Assembly (NCBI RefSeq): GCF_024808255.1
Contig: NZ_JANTYS010000019.1
Span: 1 to 64,000 of the forward strand
DNA: 64,000 bases
DNA from: Mucilaginibacter dorajii
GTDB lineage: Bacteria; Bacteroidota; Bacteroidia; Sphingobacteriales; Sphingobacteriaceae
Direction of reading: 5' to 3'
The notes beneath the pieces were generated by a model. The model did no database searches. It saw nothing but the letters and a program-made list of their open reading frames with translations, and was not told the DNA's origin. Below, piece by piece: positions 9,701-18,300 of the stretch. Numbering within the stretch: position 1 is the stretch's first letter; each line of letters starts with the position of its first letter. The position numbers and the translations under genes were made by a program.

Positions 9701-10202
9701 CCAAAAGGTAGGGAAGGATATGAAGGCCGTGGCCGAGATAATAAATAATTTTACAAATGAAGACATTGCTTCATTAGAAGCGAATGGCAGTATTGATATA
9801 GAAGTTGCTGGTACTGAACCACTCACCACTCACTACTCATTACTTACTTCAGAGGTTGATATCATTGCGGAGGACGTTCCGGGCTGGCAAGTTGCAAATT
9901 TAGGCAAACTAACCGTGGCTTTGGATGTTACGATAACCAACGAATTAAAACAGGAGGGGATCTCAAGAGAGTTAATTAACAGGATCCAAAACTTGCGCAA
10001 GGCAAAGGAATTTGAGGTAACGGATAAGATAAGTGTACGCCTTGAAGATCACGCTTACATGAGCGAAGCGGTGAAAAACAATTTATCTTATATTTGCGCC
10101 GAAATTTTGGCCGAAAGCTTAACGCTTGAAAGCCAGTTAAATGAAGGTGATAAAATAGAGATTGATGGAAATGAAATTTTGATTGTTATTAGTAAAATAT
10201 AA
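6798..10202 (+). CDS. ileS: Isoleucyl-tRNA synthetase, eukaryote-like type 2
   Basis: Cytoplasmic class I synthetase that charges tRNA-Ile; 1134 residues is normal for the IleRS2 type. The catalytic domain opens 'YEGPPSANGMPGIHHVMAR': the HIGH signature is written GIHH at residues 54-57. The second signature, 'NKMSKRLGNG', lies near residues 676-685. The large editing insertion follows with 'AWTTTPWTLPSN' near 235-246. The C-terminal anticodon-binding region contains a low-complexity patch ('TTHYSLLTS') that looks like an in-frame insertion. IleRS2 enzymes with a GxHH signature have been reported to be highly resistant to mupirocin. It heads an operon: its stop is followed at once by the DksA/TraR-like gene and then lspA. 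Confidence 0.97.
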   Translation: MYKEYKQLNLSQTGKEVLEFWKQNNIFEKSISSRPENNPYTFYEGPPSANGMPGIHHVMARSIKDIFCRYKTLKGYQVKRKGGWDTHGLPIELAVEKALGITKDDIGKKITVKEYNDACRKEVMRYTDVWNDLTEKMGYWVDLNDPYITYKNEYIESLWWILKQLYDKDLLYKGYTVQPYSPKSGTGLSSHELNQPGTYKMVKDTTIVAQFKVKRDADSAFLFEGISSDLFILAWTTTPWTLPSNCALAVGENISYVKVSTFNPYTFEPVCVVLAKDLVKKYFKAEGENASFEDYKGGDKIIPWKLQAEFKGKQLLGIHYEQLMPYVTNADLEQNAFRVIPADFVTTEDGTGIVHTASIFGADDFRACKENNVPSVLIKDENGKDVPLVNKQGRFVDEVTDFAGYYVKEEYYTAEERAVEGFKPTDVLISIKLKTENKAFDVKKYEHSYPHSWRSDEPILYYPLDSWFIRTTAVKDKMVALNKTINWKPESTGTGRFGNWLENLVDWNLSRSRYWGTPLPIWREENGGEEKCIGSIAELNAEIEKAIAAGFMPAGFKLEDMHRPYVDDVILTSSTGNKMFREPDLIDVWFDSGAMPYAQWHFPFENKEEFAKAYPADFIAEGVDQTRGWFFTLHAIAVMLSECSEEVRKVNEEVGNGGVAFRNVISNGLVLDKNGNKMSKRLGNGVDPFETIEQFGADAPRWYMISNAAPWDNLKFNTEGIDEVRRKFFGTLYNTYSFFVLYANIDKFTYSEAEIEIGKRPEIDRWIISLLNTLSREVDGFYADFEPTKAARAIQEFVDAHFSNWFIRLSRRRFWRSDNSDDKLSAYQTLYTCLITISKLMSPIAPFFADRLYCDLNAVTGKEAFESVHLAYFPEYHTELVDTDLEERMQLAQDVSSLVLSLRKKIGINVRQPLSKILLPILDKDFKAHVEQVKELILSETNIKDIEYITDTAGFIKKKIKPNFKALGQKVGKDMKAVAEIINNFTNEDIASLEANGSIDIEVAGTEPLTTHYSLLTSEVDIIAEDVPGWQVANLGKLTVALDVTITNELKQEGISRELINRIQNLRKAKEFEVTDKISVRLEDHAYMSEAVKNNLSYICAEILAESLTLESQLNEGDKIEIDGNEILIVISKI

Positions 10203-10586
10203 ATGAAAGTAGAAAACGAAAAAACCAGATATTCTGAGTCAGACCTGCAGGAATTTAAAGCACTCATCCTGGATAAACTGCGTATTGCTAAAGAAGAATT
10301 AAACTCACTTGCAACTTCATTAAGCTCGCCAAACGCGAACGGAACTGATGATACCGCAGGAACTTATAAAACGCTGGAAGACGGATCGGCCACGCTGGAA
10401 AAAGAACAGATTAACCAGTTAGCTGCACGCCAGAAAAAATTTATCGATCAGCTGGAGGCTGCTTTGGTACGTATTGAAAACAAAACTTACGGTATTTGCC
10501 GCGAAACCGGTAAACTGATCCCTAAGGAGCGTTTACGTGCCGTACCGCATACCACCATGACAATGGAAGCAAAATTGAAGCAATAA
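10203..10586 (+). CDS. TraR/DksA family protein lacking most zinc ligands
   Basis: A 127-residue protein of the DksA/TraR type. These bind in the RNA polymerase secondary channel and modulate transcription, often with ppGpp. The helical coiled-coil part spans about residues 10-95. The C-terminal zinc-finger region keeps the fold pattern 'YGICRETGKLIPKERLRAVP', but only Cys99 remains; the other three expected Cys positions read Thr102, Thr120 and Ala123. Bacteroidota homologues without zinc ligands are common, so this is probably functional. It starts on the base after the ileS stop and abuts lspA, an arrangement seen in other Bacteroidota. Confidence 0.88.
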   Translation: MKVENEKTRYSESDLQEFKALILDKLRIAKEELNSLATSLSSPNANGTDDTAGTYKTLEDGSATLEKEQINQLAARQKKFIDQLEAALVRIENKTYGICRETGKLIPKERLRAVPHTTMTMEAKLKQ

Positions 10587-11192
10587 ATGAAGGCTGCTTA
10601 TACCAAACCTTTTTTAACTGCTACGTTTATAATTCTTGCCGACCAGATCATCAAAACCTGGGTTCGTGCCCACATGTATATGGGCGAAGAGATCCGTTTT
10701 TTGGGCAATCACGGCATGCTGCACTATACCGAAAACAATGGCATGGCCTTTGGCATGGAATGGGGCGGCGATGCCGGCAAGCTGGCTTTAACGCTATTCC
10801 GCATCTTCGCGGTTTGCGGAATTGTTTACAGTTTGATCTATTTGATCAAACATAAATATAATCGCGGTTTAATCATGAACGTAGCGCTGATTTTAGCAGG
10901 CGCGGTAGGCAACATCATCGATTCAACCTTTTACGGTATTATGTATAAATACGCCCCGCTGTTTCACGGCCGGGTGGTTGATATGTTTTACTTCCCGCTG
11001 CTTAGGGGTACATTCCCATCATGGGTACCGGTTTGGGGCAATGAGCCTTACGAGTTTTTCCGGCCCGTATTTAACCTGGCCGATTCGGCCATTTGTGTTG
11101 GCGTGATCATGATATTAATTTATCAAAAACGCTACTTTAAGCACGAAACGCCCGAAGTACCAAGCCCAAACAGCGAAATGGTTGAAGAATAA
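10587..11192 (+). CDS. lspA: Lipoprotein signal peptidase (signal peptidase II)
   Basis: Inner-membrane aspartyl peptidase that cleaves the signal peptide of prolipoproteins just before the lipidated Cys. It has 201 residues, longer than the E. coli enzyme, as usual in Bacteroidota. Four membrane segments are visible, with the conserved 'TENNGMAFGM' loop, the first catalytic Asp in 'GAVGNIIDSTFYG' and the second in 'FNLADSAICVGV'. The start codon directly follows the stop of the DksA-like gene. Substrates in this window include the predicted lipoproteins at 20604-21023 and 28933-29559. Confidence 0.95.
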   Translation: MKAAYTKPFLTATFIILADQIIKTWVRAHMYMGEEIRFLGNHGMLHYTENNGMAFGMEWGGDAGKLALTLFRIFAVCGIVYSLIYLIKHKYNRGLIMNVALILAGAVGNIIDSTFYGIMYKYAPLFHGRVVDMFYFPLLRGTFPSWVPVWGNEPYEFFRPVFNLADSAICVGVIMILIYQKRYFKHETPEVPSPNSEMVEE

Positions 11193-11207
11193 AAAATATT
11201 TACTGCT

Positions 11208-11257
11208 ACAAACGCAAACAGCCTTTATGATTGATCATAAAGGCTGTTTGCGTTTGT
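11208..11257. terminator. Perfect 24-bp hairpin after the ileS operon
   Basis: The left arm is at 11208-11231 and the right arm at 11234-11257, exactly complementary with a 2-nt loop. The core is 'gcctttatgat' against 'atcataaaggc'. There is no long T run, but the position 16 bp after lspA fits a transcription end. Confidence 0.75.
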
Positions 11258-11470
11258 AAGATGAGGTTATTGCAGGAGACTGATTATCAATATATATTCA
11301 GGCAACACCCACGCCGCCCTCACTGCAGGCTTTTAAAGCCAAGGACTTTGAAGGTGTCATTTTTTTTTACCGTACCACAAGCTGAATTAGTAGCCTCATC
11401 CCGGCTATGTCCTTTGGAGAGGATTATTCGCATTTTAATTTATTTTGGACACTCATGACGGCTGCGCCGT

Positions 11471-13087
11471 TTAGGAGAGGCCGAGGCTGCTTTTACATTT
11501 CTTAATCATCGCCTTAATATGATCTTCCTCTTTCTTTGTCGCTATCACCTTAGTCAGCGCGATTTGATAGTAGCCTAAAGCTTTCTTATAGTCTTTCAGT
11601 TTAAAAGTATAATCGCCGGCTATTACATAAGCAAAATAGTATTGGGGGTTGGTTGCTACCAGGCTATCGGTATTGATGGTTTGGTTATCCAGCACGCGCT
11701 GGCGCATGCGGCGGAAGTTTACAAAATCTTTGTATTGCGATGTAGACAGGAAGGTATCGGCCGGTACGGTAAGATTTTGTTCGATGATCTCCTGGTCCTG
11801 TTTCATACCACGCAAGCCAAATACCTTTTTCAGATCGTAGCATACATACTCGCCTAACTGCCATGGCGAGGTGCTTACCCATACCAACAGCTTTTTAGGC
11901 TCAAATACAATACTATGGTGGCTCATCAGCTGGTTAATAGCCTTTTCGTTCCCCATGCCTATGTTTTCGCCGTGCAGGCCTTTCTGATCACGCAAAATAG
12001 TTATGGTTTTTTGTACGGTGTTTTTGCCGTTGGCATTCAGCAATTCCATCAGGCGGTTATAACGGTAGGGTGATGCGCTTTCGGCCATCTGGATCTTGTT
12101 TTCTTTTGATTGACTGAGGCTCTTGCTTTGAAAATGGTTGGCGCACACAATATAATCCTGGTGCGGGTCGTACATATCCAACGTATCGGGCGTTTTTTCG
12201 ATCACTACCGCTTTGTTATCGGCAGCCGATGCTACCAGGAACGCCTCGGATACAAACATCTTACGCTTTTTGGCAATGGCATACGCTTCCTGTGTATTTT
12301 TGGCATATTGTAATATCTCACGGGCTACCAGCGATACCGGCGTTGCCGCCCCTGTTGGGATATTGGTTTTATCGGCATTAATGGTTACGCTTATGCCTTT
12401 CTCGTTCATGCCGGATACCGCACCAATAAAACCGCCCCAGGTAACGGTCATGAATTTATATCCTTCGGATGGATTAAAAAATGCCACGATTTTATCCTGC
12501 GCGAATTTATCGCCCACATAAAAATCAAAATTGCGACCGACAATCATGGTGCTATCTTCGCTTTTAACACCCCAGGTGCCAAAAGAAGTACAACCCACCA
12601 AAGCCATACTTTGCAGCGCGTGGCCAATATCATGTGCCGCGTGGTAATTTAAAATACGCTGATAGTTTGAGCCGATGTACTGGTACTTATCTGATGCCGA
12701 TTTAGAGATGCCGTAGATCTCCTCCTTGTATTCTTCGGTTACGTTTTTATCCAGGTTGCGGTTAAACCAGGCAATAAAGTATTTTAAAAAATGGCGGTAA
12801 AAATTGGAGGGCACTATGCGACTGATTTGCTCTACAAAATGATCTTCCTGAGCAACAACCAGTTCCCGGCTCAGCTTGCCATTAATTACGCCGCGTTCAA
12901 ATGGTTTACCTTCCACATACATTTCAAACAAACCGCTTTTGCTTTTACGAAACCAGCTGTTGTTAATGGTATAAAAGCCTTTACTCGGTTCCTGCCTTTT
13001 TAGCTGTGAGCTGCTCAGATCCTTTGGCTCGGGCGGGTAATCAATAGCCACGGCATACAGGTATGCCATGCCAATGAGGATCAGCAA
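11471..13087 (-). CDS. C45-type peptidase/acyl-CoA:6-APA acyltransferase-like
   Basis: A 538-residue Ntn-hydrolase-fold protein of the acyl-CoA:6-aminopenicillanic acid acyltransferase (peptidase C45) family. The likely nucleophile is Cys166 in 'LVGCTSFGTWG', preceded by 'YHAAHDIGHALQS'; downstream 'SGMNEKGISVTINAD' and 'GRNFDFYVG' are typical. A TPR-like tail covers about residues 485-530. Such genes occur in flexirubin clusters, where they may transfer or hydrolyse an acyl group. The start is uncertain: the marked start is TTG inside a membrane helix, and the frame stays open back to 13177 with a basic, then hydrophobic stretch ('KKFSWKKFGKRS...'), but has no ATG there. A rare start at 13168 (ATT) or 13159 (CTG) would restore a full N-terminal anchor. 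Confidence 0.8.
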   Translation of the reverse strand: MLILIGMAYLYAVAIDYPPEPKDLSSSQLKRQEPSKGFYTINNSWFRKSKSGLFEMYVEGKPFERGVINGKLSRELVVAQEDHFVEQISRIVPSNFYRHFLKYFIAWFNRNLDKNVTEEYKEEIYGISKSASDKYQYIGSNYQRILNYHAAHDIGHALQSMALVGCTSFGTWGVKSEDSTMIVGRNFDFYVGDKFAQDKIVAFFNPSEGYKFMTVTWGGFIGAVSGMNEKGISVTINADKTNIPTGAATPVSLVAREILQYAKNTQEAYAIAKKRKMFVSEAFLVASAADNKAVVIEKTPDTLDMYDPHQDYIVCANHFQSKSLSQSKENKIQMAESASPYRYNRLMELLNANGKNTVQKTITILRDQKGLHGENIGMGNEKAINQLMSHHSIVFEPKKLLVWVSTSPWQLGEYVCYDLKKVFGLRGMKQDQEIIEQNLTVPADTFLSTSQYKDFVNFRRMRQRVLDNQTINTDSLVATNPQYYFAYVIAGDYTFKLKDYKKALGYYQIALTKVIATKKEEDHIKAMIKKCKSSLGLS

Positions 13088-13230
13088 TACAAACCCCAGG
13101 AAGGCGTATAAGGAACGTTTCCCGAATTTTTTCCAGCTAAATTTTTTGTTATGTTTCAGGTTGAAAATGTTTAATTTCTATTAATGTTAAAAGATAGGGG
13201 GATTGTGCTTGTTTTTTTTTCAGTAACCCC

Positions 13231-13325
13231 ACACTATGTCATTGCGAGGAACGAAGCAATCTCATGCTCTACAGAGCGAACCTGCACAGTTCGCGATTGC
13301 TTCGTTCCTCGCAATGACATAGTGT
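13231..13325. repeat. Palindromic intergenic repeat, family A, copy 2
   Basis: Arms 13231-13261 and 13295-13325 are 31-bp perfect inverted copies that begin 'acactatgtcattgcgagg'. The loop shares 'ctcatgct' and 'cacagttcgc' with copies 1 and 3. It sits between the C45 gene and the CrtI-like gene, both read on the minus strand. Confidence 0.9.
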
Positions 13326-13336
13326 AAATTGATCCT

Positions 13337-14845
13337 TTACGCATTCCTTATCTTCCCAATTATAGCATCATCGCCCAATAACGTAGTACACGTAACAATG
13401 GCGCTCATGGCCGTGCCCAAAATGCCATGCAGGTTTAAATTTTGCCCGGTAAAATACAGGTTAGGAATTTTGGTGCGCGGCGATATAAATGTTTTTAAGG
13501 TGTGCTTATAATCTTTTACAATACCGTACAACGAACCGTCACCATTACCGATATAATCGCGGTAGCTAAGCGGCGTGGCCGAGTAATACGATTTAATGTG
13601 TCCCCTGAAACCCGGAAATTTTTTCTCTACCATATCCAGCAGTTTTTCGCTCTTGCGGATCTTAAACTCCTCGTACGTTTCTCCCCGCTCATTAACGTTG
13701 GCTACGGTGTTAAATGTATCCTCCCAGGGTTTCATTTCCTCAAAGCGCATGTAAGTCAGGATAGACGCACCATCGGCAAAATTGGGCGATTTGGACGAGG
13801 GGGCCATAAAAAAGGCATAGCCCAGCGGCCAGTTCTCCTCGTTATATTCGGCTATGTCCCAAACGTGGCCATCTTTGCCCACATAGTAGTTGGTATTAAA
13901 ATAGGGGAAACTATCCTTTTTAAAAACTACGTTAAGGGTAAACGACGATACCGAATTTTCCAATCCCTTTAACCGGTTACGGTAAGCTGGCTTGATAATG
14001 TCCGAATCGGTAATGGCCAGTGTTTGCACCGGGTGCATGTTGCTGATGAATTGCTTGCCGTAAATTTTCTGGCCCTCGGCAGTTTCCACATGGGTAACCT
14101 GCCCGCCTTCAACCACAATACGTTTCACCTCGCAATAACGTTTAATAACTCCACCGCGCGAACGGATATTTTTGGCAATAAGCTTGGCTATTTGCGAACC
14201 ACCGTCAATACATTTATAGGAGCTTTCTATATAGCTGTTCAGGATCAGCGCGTGTACATAAAACGGAGTTTTATCGGCCTGACCGGCATATAAAGCATTA
14301 TTGCCCGCAAGCACCGCCTGCAAACGCGGGTTATCCGTTAACGACTCTATGAATCCCTTGGTATCAATTTCCAGTACAGCAGATTTTTCATTAAAATCGT
14401 CGCCACTGTTTAAATTGTATAACGAGAATTTGCTGCAAACCTCTTTGATCTTATCGCAGTAGGCATTCAACACCGCTTCCTCGCCGGGGAAATGTTTCAG
14501 GATATGACTGATGAAATTATCATAACCCTGGGCATACTCGTATTCGGTGTCCTCTTCATAAATGCCTATCTTATCAAAAACAACATCCTGTTTTTGCAGC
14601 TTCAGCTTATCCATCAGGTCGAGGTATTTGAAGATCTGGTATAGGTTTTGGCCTTTATCCAACCCGCCAAGGTAGTGCACGCCCGAATCAAAGATCACTT
14701 TATCGCGCACATAGGTTTGCAACGAGCCGCCAATCTGCTGGTTTTTTTCAATAACGCAAACCTTAAATCCTTCCCTGCTCAGTAAATCGGCACTCACCAA
14801 TCCCCCCATACCACTGCCGATAATTACAGCATCAAAAATCTCCAT
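13337..14845 (-). CDS. CrtI-like NAD(P)/FAD-dependent oxidoreductase
   Basis: A 502-residue flavoprotein of the phytoene desaturase/carotenoid isomerase superfamily. The dinucleotide-binding motif is 'DAVIIGSGMGGLVSADLL' (residues 5-22), followed by 'VIEKNQQIGGS'. The C-terminal FAD motif 'LYFTGQNLNLHGILGTAMS' is intact. The pigment-cluster setting suggests oxidation, isomerisation or saturation of the polyene or its precursor, but the substrate is not known. It is followed on the same strand by the C45 gene and preceded by the MMPL fusion, with palindromic repeats in both gaps. Confidence 0.9.
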   Translation of the reverse strand: MEIFDAVIIGSGMGGLVSADLLSREGFKVCVIEKNQQIGGSLQTYVRDKVIFDSGVHYLGGLDKGQNLYQIFKYLDLMDKLKLQKQDVVFDKIGIYEEDTEYEYAQGYDNFISHILKHFPGEEAVLNAYCDKIKEVCSKFSLYNLNSGDDFNEKSAVLEIDTKGFIESLTDNPRLQAVLAGNNALYAGQADKTPFYVHALILNSYIESSYKCIDGGSQIAKLIAKNIRSRGGVIKRYCEVKRIVVEGGQVTHVETAEGQKIYGKQFISNMHPVQTLAITDSDIIKPAYRNRLKGLENSVSSFTLNVVFKKDSFPYFNTNYYVGKDGHVWDIAEYNEENWPLGYAFFMAPSSKSPNFADGASILTYMRFEEMKPWEDTFNTVANVNERGETYEEFKIRKSEKLLDMVEKKFPGFRGHIKSYYSATPLSYRDYIGNGDGSLYGIVKDYKHTLKTFISPRTKIPNLYFTGQNLNLHGILGTAMSAIVTCTTLLGDDAIIGKIRNA

Positions 14846-15372
14846 TTATCTAAATCCCTGTTTTATGTTATAGTTTATAACTCTTTTATTGAGGTTTATT
14901 CCCTCCTTAAACATACCCGAATGTGCATCTTTTAATTATTACCACAAAACAACGCTGTCATTTCGAATCCTTGAAGGGTGGGGAGTTGGGTGGCAAGGGT
15001 GAGAAATCTTATACAACAGCCAACGTTGCTTATCGCTTGTATAAGATTTCTCCTCACCCCTGATGCACAATCCCCCCACGGTTTCGTTCGAAATGACATT
15101 TTTCTTTATTGGAAAGATGTAGTATACACGTTCATCCTCCATTGTAGCCACTTTACATTATCATTTTAAGAAATCTACAGGTTGCTCCATCGGAGCAAAA
15201 GCTTTGTAGCATATATAAATTAACATTTTTGCGTGCCGTAGGTGCGCTACATAGGTTCCGTACCTACGGCACGGAGCGCCGTCTTTTTATTTTTCTACAA
15301 AGCTTTACCCCCTACGGGGGATAAAATTCTTAAATTAATAACAATCAAGAGGGAATTGCCCCCCCCCCTCCA
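14846..15372. repeat. Two large palindromic repeats in a gene-free gap
   Basis: This 527-bp gap has no supported gene. One element at 14956-15098 has outer arms 'tgtcatttcgaa' and 'ttcgaaatgaca' and inner arms 'gagaaatcttatac' (15001-15014) and 'gtataagatttctc' (15039-15052). A second at 15197-15306 has arms 'aaagctttgtag' and 'ctacaaagcttt' and an inner pair around 'gtgccgtaggt' and 'acctacggcac'. A C10 run lies at 15359-15368, just past the stop of the MMPL fusion gene. Confidence 0.8.
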
Positions 15373-18300
15373 TCACTTTTTTATTACAAAAATAATATTT
15401 GATGTGTACTTAGTTTCATCAATTATCTGGCATTGCATGTTATTGGCCGCTGCCAGCTGCTGAACCATCTGCGCCGATAAAAACGACAGACCGCGACTGG
15501 CTTTATTAAACTTAACAAACTTAGTCGAAAAAAATTCGGTAAGCTCTGTTCCGCGGTGCTTTTCCTTCAGGTCCTTATTTCCATCGCGAATGATGATGCT
15601 GCCACCGGGCTTAAGATTGTTCATGCAGCGCTCCATGATCAGTTTTTGCTCATCGGGCTGCATATAGTGCAATACATCGGCAATAATAATGGCATCGTAA
15701 GGCTCCATTTCAAAATGGAGGGCATCGGCATGTTCAAAACGTATCAGGCTGTCTTTATTAAAATTGTTATTGGCAACCTCTATTTTATCCTCATCATAAT
15801 CAATGCCTGTAAAATTGCGCCCTGGTGCGGCAAAGTGCAGCATGTAGGGCATAAAGCCATATCCGCAGCCAATATCCAGCATTCGGCCTTTTAACGGTAG
15901 CAGCTCATGAAAAGGTTGATAATTTTTTTCGAACCTAACCTTTATCCGCATGTACCATTCTAATATGGGGCCTTTGTAAAGGTAGTTGTATATCAGCTGC
16001 TCGCGATAGTAGCGGGGCTGCTCTACCTGTTGGCATAGTTGTTTGTATTCGGCTTTAAAATGTTTGCTGATAGCCTTGGTGCGTTCAGAGTAACCTGTTC
16101 CAAAATCAGTATTGTCCGGCGTAATGCGGGGCAGGTATTTGAGGGTGATTCGTCCGTTTTTTAGCAGGAAATCGCCCTTGGTCATGCAGTAACCGGTACC
16201 GTGAATGAGGATGGGCTGAATATCTATACCCAGTTGTTCGGCCAGGTAAAAGGCACCTTTATGAAAGCGTTTGATGTCGCCATCAACAGAGCGTGTTCCT
16301 TCGGGGAATATCACTATAGAATAGCCTTGCTTTACCCTGCCGGCCAGCAGATCGATGTTGGCTTCGGTACCTTGCGTCACCGGGAAATAATCGGCCATGC
16401 GCACTACCGCTCCAAACACCGGCGAGTTCCATACCCAGTTATTGGTAAACAATATGAGCCTTGGGTTAAGCATCACCAAAATCAAAATATCTAAAAACGA
16501 CTGATGATTAGCAATGATCACCGATGGGTTTTTAAAATCGACCAGGTGCTCATCAATGATCTCCTTTTTTACATTGCCCATAATGTAGATCATCGACCAT
16601 GAAAAACGCGCCATAATATGATGATAAACCAGCTTGCCTTTTTCTTTATTGAAGGGATTAAGCTTAAACAAAAAGCCCAGTAATGACAAAATAATGCAGC
16701 CGGTTACAAAGTAAGTGAAAGCGAAAATGCTGATGGCGAAACCGCTGATGGTCCAGGGAAATTGTTTTTTTTGCGTGCGGTTTTTAATGAGGATATTGAA
16801 CAGGAAAGGGATCAGGATTTGCGACATGATGACCACGCACAGGATGCCGATGATGGATATGGCGGCTATCGACCGCAAGGCGGGGTGTTTGGCAAATATC
16901 AATACCCCCAGGCCGGTTATGGTAGTTATGGCCGATAAAAAGATGGATGATTTGTAGGATGACAGTACCTTTTTGCCGGTTTTATATTCCTGCAGCAAAC
17001 CATCCATAATGTACAGGCTGTAATCATCGCCCAGGCCAAATATCAATGCCGAAATAATGATGTTGACGATGTTGAACCCTATGCCGAAAATGCCCATCAG
17101 CCCCAGGATCCAGATCCAGGAAATGGCCATGGGGATAAAGGAAACCAGCGCCAGTTCCATGCGGCCATAAGTAAGCAGCAGCACAATGAATACCAATGCC
17201 GATGACATTACCGCGATGCTGGTAAAATCGGCATTGATGATCTGTACTAATTTATTGGTGAGGTATTGCTTATCAATAACCGTAACATTCGGATCGTTTT
17301 CAAAAGCTTTGTAAATGGCGGCTTTATTTTCTGGCGAGGTTTGCACCAGCGTTACCACCGTGGAGTGACTTGGATATTCGTTAATAAAATTATCCAGGAA
17401 GCTTTTCCTGATCTCGGCTACATCATCATCGTTGGTATGCGAAAAATCGGTATTCAACAACGTTCTGAATTTTTCAAATGCCGATGTGCTGAAGCCCTGC
17501 GCTTTGCCTTCTTTTTCAAGGGTGGCTAATAGTCGCTGTTTTTTTTCGGTAGTCCAGTAGGCATTCCAACGGGCAACGCGTTCTTTTTGCAGCGAGTCTG
17601 AAATAATAAATGATGATACATCCGATGAGCGCTTTACAATGTTTTGCTGTTTTAGCTTTTCTATCTGCGCGGCCAGTTTTTCGTTGTTGATTAATGCCCG
17701 GTCCAGCGTTTTCCCTTCCGATACCAGGTAAACCGATTGCAGGGCGTACTGGTTAATCTTATTCAGCTTGTTTTGCGATAGCTGCAGGGCTGGTGGCATG
17801 TAGTTCATTTTGGCTACATCAAACTCAAAAGTTACATCATTGGCCTTGTAAAAAAACACACCTGTAAGCAGCATAATGCCTATAACAATGTACTTATTGT
17901 ATTCGGGGTTAAAGGAAGCCAGTTTATCAATCCATGAAAGCTGGTTGAAGCTGTGGTTCTCCTGTTCTTTTTTGGTGGCGATGAACTGCGGCAAAAACAC
18001 CAGCGAACAGATAGACGCGCCTATCAAACTAAAGGCGGCAAACAGCCCCAGGTCCTTCAGCATTTCCGACTCCACAAACTCCAGGCAAAGGAAACCGCCA
18101 ATGGTGGTAAAGCTGCCCACGGTAAGCGGCATTACCAGGTCTTTCAATACCTGCTCCACACTTTTGGTATGGCGGTAATGGTTAAACACATGCAGCGAGT
18201 AATTGATAGCGATACCCAGCACCACCGAGCCCGTACCCAAAGCGATAACCGAGATACTGCCCTTTAAAAAATAAATGGCCGTAAGCGAAAACAAGGAGCC

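Noticed and set aside
15359..15368. Phase-variable C10 tract
   Set aside because: The run lies just outside the stop codon of the MMPL fusion gene and not in a promoter or coding frame that it could switch.
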